Shown one piece after another: positions 53,405 through 60,481 of a DNA stretch of 61,688 bases. A program made the translations under genes and the position numbers. Under the pieces are notes generated by a model, which was not told the origin of the DNA, searched no databases, and saw only the letters and a program-made list of their open reading frames with translations. Every line of letters starts with the position of its first letter. Position 1 is the stretch's first letter. Origin of the DNA: Nitrosopumilaceae archaeon (GTDB lineage: Archaea; Thermoproteota; Nitrososphaeria; Nitrososphaerales; Nitrosopumilaceae); the NCBI GenBank assembly GCA_030041535.1, contig JASHNR010000030.1, forward strand, positions 1-61,688, read 5' to 3'.

Positions 53405-53752
53405 TTAAACTGGTAAGGAGACAGGACCTTTGTACTCTGATATACTGTCCTCTCGCAACATTTTTACAATTGTATCTTTATGTTCTACATTTAATCCTCT
53501 TACAATTGCTTTTGAAATACCATTTTTATCACACAGTACTACCATGTAACCACTTACATCTGTCAAAACATATCCTCCTGCATCATTTAATATAGCATAA
53601 AGATTTTCATCTCCAACTGGTTCCCACACATTTGATCTGTTGTCACGAAGAGCTAATGCAGGCATAGCTTGACCGTTAGAAAGTTTATTTAGATATTCTC
53701 TTGCGGTCTTGACTCGTTTTTCACCAATTTTAAGGGCAACAAAATACTGCAT
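53405..53752 (-). CDS. Conserved hypothetical protein
   Basis: 115 residues. Beta-rich globular pattern (FVALKIGEKRVKTAREYLN, YAILNDAGGYVLTDVSGYM). No signal or membrane helix. No family recognised. Adjacent to the HD-domain gene, 20 bases away on the same strand, so perhaps in one transcript. Confidence 0.7.
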   Translation of the reverse strand: MQYFVALKIGEKRVKTAREYLNKLSNGQAMPALALRDNRSNVWEPVGDENLYAILNDAGGYVLTDVSGYMVVLCDKNGISKAIVRGLNVEHKDTIVKMLREDSISEYKGPVSLPV

Positions 53753-53772
53753 GATATAAGTCCACGAACTTG

Positions 53773-54306
53773 TTATTTATAGGATATCTCATCTAAAATT
53801 TCTGTGAGCTCTTTTGATTTTATTTCGCGCCTAGCAGACTCTACAAATTCGTGAAGTTTTTCTTTTGGAAAACCTTCTCCATAATATTTTGCTGCTTGTA
53901 TTGCCATTTCGAATTTGTCTATTTCATGCAACAAGACAGCTTCCTTCGATGTGCAATTGATATACTCCTTCCATATTGAACAATACTTGTCAAAGAGACG
54001 TGGTGGAAGTTTTGATAAAATCTCTTCCATTACCTGATTTTCCACATTTTTCTTGTTTTCTTTTTGAATCTCTCCGGGCATAAAATCACCTATTATTGAT
54101 TCGGCAAGGTCGTGGAGTAAGGCCATCTTCATTATTCTTTCAGTATTAAGATTGCCTACATTATCTGAAAATATCATGGCCATAACAGCAGTACCATACG
54201 AATGGTCTGCCACGGATTCGGGATCTTGTATTCCTATTTTTTCTTTCCACCCTTTCCTTGGAATTTTCTTTAGTTCAGATGCAATATAGAAAAAATCAAA
54301 CAACAT
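53773..54306 (-). CDS. HD-domain phosphohydrolase (YfbR-like)
   Basis: 177 residues. The metal site is H...HD...D: ADHSYGTAVMAM, LLHDLAESIIGD and the aspartate in LLHEIDKFE. This resembles nucleotide 5'-monophosphatases of the YfbR/HD group. Start ATG 54306. Confidence 0.88.
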   Translation of the reverse strand: MLFDFFYIASELKKIPRKGWKEKIGIQDPESVADHSYGTAVMAMIFSDNVGNLNTERIMKMALLHDLAESIIGDFMPGEIQKENKKNVENQVMEEILSKLPPRLFDKYCSIWKEYINCTSKEAVLLHEIDKFEMAIQAAKYYGEGFPKEKLHEFVESARREIKSKELTEILDEISYK

Positions 54307-54408
54307 ATTCTTTGCATATAATCAAATGCCCACTAGTTTTAGGTTTTTGTTTAAAAAACGACTTGCTAGTACGATCAAGATAAAAATGACAAGGCTAACC
54401 AACATCTA

Positions 54409-54948
54409 TTGGCAAAAATATATACAAAGACAGGGGATGATGGAACTACCGGACTTGTAGGCGGAGGCAGAATAAAGAAATCTAGTCAGCGCATTATTGC
54501 ATATGGTACAGTCGATGAACTAAATTCTGCCATTGGCATATCTCTATCGTCCACACTGGATTCAGATATAGCTGACCTTCTCACAAAAATACAAAATGAT
54601 CTTTTTGTAGTAGGCTCAGATCTTGCAAATCCTGTTTTGAGTGATTCGTCCAGTAGAGTCACAGACGAAATGGTCATTTACCTCGAGAATCAAATAGACA
54701 AATTGGAGTCTGACCTTTACCCAATAACATACTTTATACTGCCCGGAGGAGATCATATTGCCTCTCAAGTACACCTAGCCAGATCCATTTGCCGAAGAGC
54801 TGAAGTAAATATTGTAGAGCTTGAAGAAAAAGAACCGATTAACAAAGTTTGTCAGGTCTATGTTAACAGATTGTCAGATCTCCTCTTTGTAATAGCTAGA
54901 ACAATAAATAAACGAAAAAAGATCAAAGACATTGCTTGGAAAAAATAA
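54409..54948 (+). CDS. PduO-type cob(I)alamin adenosyltransferase
   Basis: 179 residues from TTG 54409. IYTKTGDDGTTGLVGGGRI, KSSQRIIAYGTVDELNSAIG and HLARSICRRAEVN are the family signature. It makes adenosylcobalamin, needed by methylmalonyl-CoA mutase in the CO2 cycle of these archaea. Followed by tRNA-Phe. Confidence 0.94.
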   Translation: MAKIYTKTGDDGTTGLVGGGRIKKSSQRIIAYGTVDELNSAIGISLSSTLDSDIADLLTKIQNDLFVVGSDLANPVLSDSSSRVTDEMVIYLENQIDKLESDLYPITYFILPGGDHIASQVHLARSICRRAEVNIVELEEKEPINKVCQVYVNRLSDLLFVIARTINKRKKIKDIAWKK

Positions 54949-54991
54949 AACAGACACACTTTAATTCCCCCGGAATTGGATGATCGAATGT

Positions 54992-55068
54992 GCCACCGTA
55001 GCTCAGCCCGGGAGAGCACTCGGCTGAAGACCGAGCTGTCGCGCGTTCAAGTCCCGCCGGTGGCACCA
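54992..55068 (+). tRNA. tRNA-Phe (anticodon GAA), CCA encoded
   Basis: Cloverleaf: acceptor GCCACCG/CGGTGGC, D stem GCTC/GAGC, anticodon stem CTCGG/CCGAG with loop CTGAAGA, T loop TTCAAGT. The discriminator A is at 55065 and CCA at 55066-55068 is templated. T stem GCGCG/CCCGC has one C:C mismatch (positions 52:62), all other pairs fit. No intron. TTTAAT about 30 bases upstream is a possible box A. Confidence 0.95.
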
Positions 55069-55091
55069 CATAGTTTAAAATAATTTGAATC

Positions 55092-55466
55092 CTAATTAGC
55101 TCTGCCACTTAGGGTCAAACGTTTGTGTTGCCTGTATGCCAGATAGTTTGTAATCAAAAGCAAAACTTGTAAAACATATCCGCCTGTAATTAAGACTAGT
55201 GCATTGTAGAGAGGATGTAATGTTGTCATTATTTCAATATGTTTGTAAAATGAACTGTTTCCAACTATAACGATTCCAGATATTACAAAGTTTGGAATGT
55301 AAACATGTTTGTAATTTTTTGCTGTCAAGACTGTAAGAGAGATAAAACAGCCTTCTAACAGAAAGGCTTGTGGAATAAACTTAGGATCCCCTAGTGGAAT
55401 TCCTAAAACTCCTACGACAGAAACGGCGGCAAGAATTATCGTTGCACTTTTCTGCATTTTATTCAT
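55092..55466 (-). CDS. Small multi-helix membrane protein
   Basis: 124 residues with helices at about 9-27, 32-50, 58-74 and 84-108 and a basic C-terminus (RQHKRLTLSGRAN). No family recognised. Starts at ATG 55466, reads away from the following gene at 55585 with a short divergent spacer. Confidence 0.68.
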   Translation of the reverse strand: MNKMQKSATIILAAVSVVGVLGIPLGDPKFIPQAFLLEGCFISLTVLTAKNYKHVYIPNFVISGIVIVGNSSFYKHIEIMTTLHPLYNALVLITGGYVLQVLLLITNYLAYRQHKRLTLSGRAN

Positions 55467-55584
55467 TAGTACCTAAAAGAATGACCCATTCTTAATAAAA
55501 ATACTCGTTGTTTTCAAATTCTGTAGATGATACCATGTTAAATATATGGCAAGTACGTGACATAACTATAATGAGGACAAAATT

Positions 55585-55941
55585 ATGAGTACGCCTACAA
55601 ATATAAATAATTATTGCAAAAAAATACTCGACCTCGATCCACAGATCAGGTTTGCCGGAAAAATTGTTAACGATCAGCTAGTCTCATCTGCAAGAAAAGA
55701 TGGTGTTATCCCACTTCTTGACAAGCAACTCTCGGATCTAGCGCATCATCAGGTTCTTGTAAAAGCTATGATGGATAAAATGTTTACAGATAAGATGGGC
55801 AAAACAGACTGGGTCGTAGAATCAAAAGGTAAAGTGAAACTATTGACCATATTTCAAGAAGATGGAATACTCATAATATCAACAGAGCCCTCATCGGATC
55901 ATCATTCAATAATTGAAAAGATAAAAAAGATGAAAATGTGA
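55585..55941 (+). CDS. Small alpha/beta protein, related to the protein at 57251
   Basis: 118 residues. Pattern YCKKILDLDPQIRFAGKIVNDQLVSS, LLTIFQEDGILIISTEP resembles a roadblock/profilin-like small fold. Similar order appears in 57251-57643 (IIGLSPSIRYVGLVNEYGR, ITLVVFQSKEGIYYVSI), so the two are probably paralogues. Function unknown; such proteins can be signalling adaptors. Confidence 0.75.
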   Translation: MSTPTNINNYCKKILDLDPQIRFAGKIVNDQLVSSARKDGVIPLLDKQLSDLAHHQVLVKAMMDKMFTDKMGKTDWVVESKGKVKLLTIFQEDGILIISTEPSSDHHSIIEKIKKMKM

Positions 55942-56057
55942 ATTTATTCGTGATTTGCATCTAGCACAAAGATGATTCACGGTAAGCAATTTTTTCCCTT
56001 TAATACCATATGAGACAAGTTTAAAAGCATGATATGTATTGTTGGTTAATCGTCGCA

Positions 56058-56291
56058 ATGACCAAGGAAAAGAAAAAAGAGACAAAAAAACCTACAAGAA
56101 AGGAGATCAAAAAGAAAGATATTCCAAAAGTAAAGCCAAAAGAGAAAACCAAGCTTAAGGAAGACATTGTAGAGGAAGATTCAGGAATAATTGTCGTGGA
56201 GGATGATACTGACGTAGATAAAGAGGCAGAATTAGAAGCTAGGAAGGCATATCTTGAAGAAGCTCGATCCCAAGAAGCAAGTGACGATTAA
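56058..56291 (+). CDS. Lysine-rich, acidic-tailed small protein
   Basis: I choose ATG 56058 (MTKEKKKETKKPTRKE) over the upstream ATG 56034. 77 residues, almost half lysine/glutamate, probably disordered: basic first half, acidic second half (DIVEEDSGIIVVEDDTDVDK). No domain recognised. Confidence 0.65.
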   Translation: MTKEKKKETKKPTRKEIKKKDIPKVKPKEKTKLKEDIVEEDSGIIVVEDDTDVDKEAELEARKAYLEEARSQEASDD

Positions 56292-56355
56292 GTTCAATTC
56301 TAATTTCTTCATATAGATCATAAACACTTATCCATAATAGTGCGATTAAAAAGCC

Positions 56356-56604
56356 ATGAGAGCTTTGTGCTTGATTACAGTCAAGCCAGGAAAGGTAGAC
56401 AACGTTATAAAGATATTACAAAAAATACGAAAAATCGTTAAAGAAATCATGATTGTCACAGGAAGAGCAGACATTATAGTGGTATTACAAGGCACTATTG
56501 ATGAGATAAACAACATGGTGATAGATTTCAAGAAAATAAAGGAAATCGTATCAACAGAAACCCTGATTGAAGTGGAGGTTGATTTAGGTTGGTCAAAGCC
56601 GTAG
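56356..56604 (+). CDS. Stand-alone Lrp-type RAM domain 1
   Basis: 82 residues: ALCLITVKPGKVDNVIKIL, VTGRADIIVVLQGTIDEI and a beta-strand tail. RAM fold only, no HTH. Overlaps the next gene by 16 bases. Confidence 0.85.
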   Translation: MRALCLITVKPGKVDNVIKILQKIRKIVKEIMIVTGRADIIVVLQGTIDEINNMVIDFKKIKEIVSTETLIEVEVDLGWSKP

Positions 56605-56807
56605 TACTCGTTAAATCTCCTAAAAAGCTGATCGCCGCAAGGCTACGCATGGTAAAGTCAGTTTATGACTCTTTTGCCGTAAGTGGTCAATTTGACGCCG
56701 TAGCCCTAATTGACGTAAAAGAGCTGGCCGAGATCAAGGAAGTCACTACAGAGATTCAGAACATACGAGGCGTGGAAAGAACAGAAACCATGGTTCAAGT
56801 GGTATAG
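56589..56807 (+). CDS. Stand-alone Lrp-type RAM domain 2
   Basis: 72 residues from TTG 56589: VKAVVLVKSPKKLIAARLRM, SGQFDAVALIDVKELAEI. Similar to the previous gene; the overlap suggests coupled translation and possibly a heterodimer. Compare 39878. Confidence 0.84.
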   Translation: MVKAVVLVKSPKKLIAARLRMVKSVYDSFAVSGQFDAVALIDVKELAEIKEVTTEIQNIRGVERTETMVQVV

Positions 56808-56843
56808 CATAACGGTTTTAACATTGTAGTCTTTAATTGTCAT

Positions 56844-57254
56844 ATGAACATAAAACATCTTGGAAGCGTAATAATAGCGGTTTCCAACCTGGAAAAATCC
56901 ATCAAGTATTATAGTGAGATAATAGGTTTGCCCATAAAAAACAACAGAGGCGATTGGGCAGAATTGGGAAGAGACGGTGCCACCGTGATACTGCATCCTG
57001 CCTCGCGGCCAATCAATACTGGAACATCCATTGAAAATGGCATTGTAATAGGTCTTATTGTAGGAGACATAGAATCTGCAGTACAAGAACTCAGATCAAG
57101 TAATGTTACAATATATCGAGAAATTACCGCACATAAGGCAGGAAAGAACTGCATAGTTCTTGATCCAGACAAGTATATGATATCTTTGTTTGAACCGTCA
57201 GCTGAAGGCGGTCCGCGACAAGCAAGAGGCTTTCATGGCTTTGCGCCAGTCTAA
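56844..57254 (+). CDS. VOC/glyoxalase-fold protein
   Basis: 136 residues. Two beta-alpha-beta3 units: IKHLGSVIIAVSNLEKSIKYYSEII and YREITAHKAGKNCIVLDPDKYMISLFEP. Histidine 4 and the glutamate in SLFEP are at metal-ligand positions. Enzyme type is not resolved. Stop overlaps the convergent gene by four bases. Confidence 0.86.
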   Translation: MNIKHLGSVIIAVSNLEKSIKYYSEIIGLPIKNNRGDWAELGRDGATVILHPASRPINTGTSIENGIVIGLIVGDIESAVQELRSSNVTIYREITAHKAGKNCIVLDPDKYMISLFEPSAEGGPRQARGFHGFAPV

Positions 57255-57643
57255 ATTACTTTTTTAATTTTTGCAATAATTTTTGCAATTGTGCCTACGG
57301 TTACATTTTTGTTTATCGAGACGTAGTAGATTCCTTCTTTACTTTGGAAAACTACTAGGGTTATCTTATCATGTTTGAAGATGGCATAGTTCATCTTCCC
57401 TATTGCAATATCTATTTTGTTACGCATGTTAAACATGGTAGACACCAAAAAGAATTCATTTCTTGCAGATTCGGATTTCAAAAGAATGTTAGTTCCAGGT
57501 TTAATTATTCCAGTTAACGTCCTTCCATATTCATTTACAAGTCCAACATATCTAATCGAAGGAGACAGACCTATGATTTGCTGACACTTCTTCTTATATT
57601 TGGAAATTTCTTCGTTCCATTTTTGATTTGGTGTTTTGTTCAC
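57251..57643 (-). CDS. Small alpha/beta protein, paralogue of 55585
   Basis: 130 residues. See 55585. MNKTPNQKWNEEISKYKKKC opens with a helix, then RYVGLVNEYGRTLTGI and ITLVVFQSKEGIYYVSI. Possible roadblock-like adaptor. Confidence 0.75.
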   Translation of the reverse strand: MNKTPNQKWNEEISKYKKKCQQIIGLSPSIRYVGLVNEYGRTLTGIIKPGTNILLKSESARNEFFLVSTMFNMRNKIDIAIGKMNYAIFKHDKITLVVFQSKEGIYYVSINKNVTVGTIAKIIAKIKKVI

Positions 57644-57680
57644 AAGAATCGTAATGTGTTATGGCTTTATAAAGTTCGAG

Positions 57681-58052
57681 CTAATTTTTCTTTTCCTTGT
57701 TTTTGCCAGCCTTCAGAACAGAATTTTCCTGTCGTAGTCTTTCATTTTCTTCTTGTAATGTCTCAACTGCTTGCACTTTTGTATGCATTGGATGTCCTGG
57801 CATGAACCGATTTGGAGATAGATTAAACAGGCCAGAAGCATAATGCTGGAACATTGCGTGGTGACCATCCAATCGTCCTATCATGGCATCTTTATCACGT
57901 ACTATAACATCCTTGATTTTACTGACGTTTGATATGCCAAGCAAGGGGTTTACTTGCGGCGGGAGCCTTGGAAAAGCAAAAGGAGAGGTAATCATGTCAA
58001 ACGGTTGATTGTACAAATCTAGTATTCTTTTAGTATTGATATAATCCCACAC
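57681..58052 (-). CDS. Hypothetical protein with C-terminal leucine-zipper-like coiled coil
   Basis: 123 residues. A globular Pro/Phe-rich start (FDMITSPFAFPRLPPQ) and a clear heptad coiled coil near the end (AVETLQEENERLRQENSVLK), like a bZIP dimerisation region, but with no obvious basic DNA-binding part. Function unknown. Confidence 0.7.
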   Translation of the reverse strand: MWDYINTKRILDLYNQPFDMITSPFAFPRLPPQVNPLLGISNVSKIKDVIVRDKDAMIGRLDGHHAMFQHYASGLFNLSPNRFMPGHPMHTKVQAVETLQEENERLRQENSVLKAGKNKEKKN

Positions 58053-58196
58053 GAAAGCAAGTCAAGTCTGACCCTTATTTCATGGTTACGCACAAAATCG
58101 TTCGTTAGATAACCTGGGATGTCAAGTGGCAGTCATTTTTTATCAAATTACATTGATCGCAGATCCTTATAGAACGGCCAGATCGAGATAAAAGAA

Positions 58197-58346
58197 ATGT
58201 CAAAAATAATATCCATGAACTGTATAAAATGTAAAAAAAATATAGTTTCAACAGATTTGTATAAAATTGTAATGTATATTATTGATCAAAAGTTTACCGA
58301 TCATCATTACGAACATGTTGAATGTCCGGACAAATTTACTGTCTAA
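58197..58346 (+). CDS. 49-residue zinc mini-protein
   Basis: Opens MSKIISMNCIKCKKNIVSTD. CIKC is followed by a helix (TDLYKIVMYIIDQKF) and HHYEHVEC, a CxxC plus H/H/C zinc site. Stop overlaps the convergent cyclase-like gene by four bases. Confidence 0.62.
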   Translation: MSKIISMNCIKCKKNIVSTDLYKIVMYIIDQKFTDHHYEHVECPDKFTV

Positions 58347-59137
58347 ACATGTAACGCGTAAACATCATAGATTTTCCCAGTCTCCTTGTCATGGTACATC
58401 CATTGATTTCCATGCCATTCCATTTTTTTGAACAAGTCCTTCAAAGAGGGATGTAACTTTTCGTAAACATCTTTTCCAATTAAGATCTGGTTTGGTCTTG
58501 CTAACGCTGTAATCTTTGCGGCTATACTTACTGCAGGGCCTAAAATATCTACATGCGATCTAATTTTATCTGATCCATATCGCACAATAGCATTTTCTCC
58601 AAAGTCCATCCCTACTTTTACACGCAATTCGGGATAATCATACTCGCTTAGAATCGGGTTGATCCCTCTTTCTATTACATCAATCATGGTTTTTGCGCAA
58701 TTTACTGCATTATCAGAAACAACAAGGGGATTTTCTTCTGCAACAAAGTATCCAATCACAGCATCTCCAACATACTTGAGTACGTATCCTCCATAATTTT
58801 TTATCACATATCTCATTTCTTGTGAGAAAGAACTTATGATTATTCCTAGTTTTTCAGCTGGAAGTGTCAGAGACATTTCTGTCGAACCTACAAGATCTAC
58901 AAACATTACTATCATATGCTGTCTCTGCGAGACATGATTACGGAGAAACTGATCAGATTCATCGACCAGATAACCATATTCGTATCCTTTTTTGAGCGAG
59001 CCCCAGACCCTTTTCTGTGTCTCTTTTATTAGAGATTCAGTATCAAGGCATCCGGTTCGACCTCCACTTAACATCATGTCTACTATGCTATTGGTAGAGA
59101 TTTTCTCATCAGGAGGGGATTCTGGCGTTTCACTCAT
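58343..59137 (-). CDS. Class III nucleotidyl cyclase-fold protein, catalytic residues altered
   Basis: 264 residues. The cyclase homology domain is recognised by MFVDLVGSTEMSL (metal aspartate 1), YVGDAVIGYF (metal aspartate 2) and KVGMDFGEN. The region equivalent to GxxVNxAARL reads GPAVSIAAKITA: the asparagine and arginine that stabilise the transition state are serine and lysine. So it may be a weak or non-cyclase sensor. N-terminal ~60 residues are unassigned. The zinc-finger mini-gene lies just upstream on the same strand. Confidence 0.8.
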   Translation of the reverse strand: MSETPESPPDEKISTNSIVDMMLSGGRTGCLDTESLIKETQKRVWGSLKKGYEYGYLVDESDQFLRNHVSQRQHMIVMFVDLVGSTEMSLTLPAEKLGIIISSFSQEMRYVIKNYGGYVLKYVGDAVIGYFVAEENPLVVSDNAVNCAKTMIDVIERGINPILSEYDYPELRVKVGMDFGENAIVRYGSDKIRSHVDILGPAVSIAAKITALARPNQILIGKDVYEKLHPSLKDLFKKMEWHGNQWMYHDKETGKIYDVYALHV

Positions 59138-59146
59138 TTGCTATCA

Positions 59147-59278
59147 TCACTCCAATGGAAAATTGACTCCGCATACTGGACATTGACCTCTTTCTCCCTT
59201 GTATTTTATATCAAAGTATTGCACAATTTCTACGTCACAATTCCAACAGATTATTTTTTTAAACGAGGGTTTTGCCAT
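59147..59278 (-). CDS. 43-residue zinc-ribbon mini-protein upstream of the cyclase-like gene
   Basis: Opens MAKPSFKKIICWNCDVEIVQ; ICWNC and QCPVCG give CxxC ... CxxC. Its stop is ten bases before the start of the cyclase-like gene, so it is probably its operon partner. Confidence 0.7.
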   Translation of the reverse strand: MAKPSFKKIICWNCDVEIVQYFDIKYKGERGQCPVCGVNFPLE

Positions 59279-59357
59279 CTTCTCGTACGACTAAAGTTGC
59301 GCCCAATTGATATTTAAACTACCTATCAATTTTATTTAAGAGGAACAAAGAAAAAGT

Positions 59358-60194
59358 GTGCAAATTCCATCAAACTTGGCCGATCCGTTTGTAAAATCCA
59401 TGTCAGAGAAAGGCGAAGAAATACGCGCTTTATTTCTTGAACATATCAAGAACGCGGTCATAAAGGTACCAGTAAAGGTGATGCTTGGAGATGGAACTGT
59501 CTCAGACCAGGAATCCTTTGATCCAGGAAAAGCAAGACAGTTTTACGACTACATCCTAAGAAGACTGCCAGATTGGGCGCATGATGGCATATCAGTCACA
59601 ACCGACCAAGACCTAAGACGCAGTTTTATCAAATTTGAGGTAAAAGAGAATAACTATGTCTTGTCTGCGCACATGTCACTTCAATATCATGCCTTACTCT
59701 TTTACAAACTGGACCACAAAGTAATTGACATACAAAAGGAATTATCTGAAATAAGTAACAAAATAAAGGAACTTCAGCAAAGTATGGCGCCACAGAGCGA
59801 TAAAATAATAGAAGAAAAGATGAGGCAGAAGGGATATGAAAACATGGATCAGCAAAAACTCTTTGAGGTGCTCTTTGAGCATGATGACTTGACACAAGAG
59901 CTGGCAAAACATCTACAATCAAACCAAGAAAAAATCAACAAGTTAATTGAAAGACAGAATTTTCTTTTCAAGGAATTAGACCATATGTTGCTTGAAGTGT
60001 ATCATACAACTCCTGTGATGATCGATGAGATGAAAATGATTGCTGCAGAAGAAGGCTGTCTATGTGTCTTCAATTTAGAGCATTTGAAAAATAATTCAAG
60101 AGAAGGAAATCTAGATCCAGCAAGAATGACAGCTATGGTAAAAGATAATTTGTCGAAGCGAATGGATGAGATCAAAAGTGCGTTAAAAATTTAA
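59358..60194 (+). CDS. Coiled-coil conserved hypothetical protein
   Basis: 278 residues from GTG 59358. N-terminal alpha/beta region (RQFYDYILRRLPDWAHDG), then a long coiled coil at ~120-220 (ISNKIKELQQSM, TQELAKHLQSNQEKINK), then a short C-terminal part with two cysteines (EGCLCVFNLEH). No family recognised. Confidence 0.75.
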   Translation: MQIPSNLADPFVKSMSEKGEEIRALFLEHIKNAVIKVPVKVMLGDGTVSDQESFDPGKARQFYDYILRRLPDWAHDGISVTTDQDLRRSFIKFEVKENNYVLSAHMSLQYHALLFYKLDHKVIDIQKELSEISNKIKELQQSMAPQSDKIIEEKMRQKGYENMDQQKLFEVLFEHDDLTQELAKHLQSNQEKINKLIERQNFLFKELDHMLLEVYHTTPVMIDEMKMIAAEEGCLCVFNLEHLKNNSREGNLDPARMTAMVKDNLSKRMDEIKSALKI

Positions 60195-60199
60195 AAATT

Positions 60200-60208
60200 G
60201 TTTATATC
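60200..60208 (+). promoter_or_regulatory. Possible TATA box for the structured RNA candidate
   Basis: TTTATATCC lies about 30 bases before the 5' arm of the 12-bp stem at 60237, the right distance for a transcript starting at the stem. Evidence is positional only. Confidence 0.4.
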
Positions 60209-60236
60209 CTAGTCTTTTTTATTTATTGATACTTTT

Positions 60237-60309
60237 AGTCAAGGGGTCATGGAACTGATACGAGACGCCACATAGATTTGGGGAGTTGACGTCAAGCGAC
60301 CCCTTGACT
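60237..60309 (+). ncRNA. Candidate structured RNA closed by a 12-bp stem
   Basis: Arms AGTCAAGGGGTC (60237-60248) and GACCCCTTGACT (60298-60309) are perfectly complementary around a 49-base loop. Inside the loop lies the palindrome TTGACGTCAA (60286-60295). A TATA-like element sits upstream and no ORF covers it. No known archaeal RNA motif (box C/D, H/ACA, SRP, riboswitch) was recognised, so this is a candidate only; a terminator or operator are alternatives. Confidence 0.5.
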
Positions 60310-60383
60310 TCTTAGATCTGAGATCTGATCCAAATGATATTTAGCCTTTTCCAGATCGCTGAAAATATTAGAAAAAAAGAAAA

Positions 60384-60415
60384 TAGACACACAATTTTTG
60401 CATGAATTGTGTCTA
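60384..60415. other. Hairpin upstream of threonine dehydratase
   Basis: TAGACACACAATT and AATTGTGTCTA form an 11-pair stem with a two-base bulge around an 8-base loop. It lies 66 bases before the dehydratase start. It could be a terminator for the upstream RNA or an operator; there is no clear U-run. Confidence 0.4.
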
Positions 60416-60481
60416 AAAATCAAAAATGCTCAACGTTTTTTGTCTTTCACTATTTAAAAAACCAGATATACCGCAACTAGT

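Noticed and set aside
54923-55108. Minus-strand ORF over the tRNA (PPAGLERATARSSAE)
   Set aside because: It is the classic spurious ORF read antisense to a tRNA gene; the tRNA cloverleaf is much stronger.
60237-60309. Terminal inverted repeats of a mobile element
   Set aside because: No target-site duplication, no transposase and only a 49-base interior; a stem of an RNA fits better.
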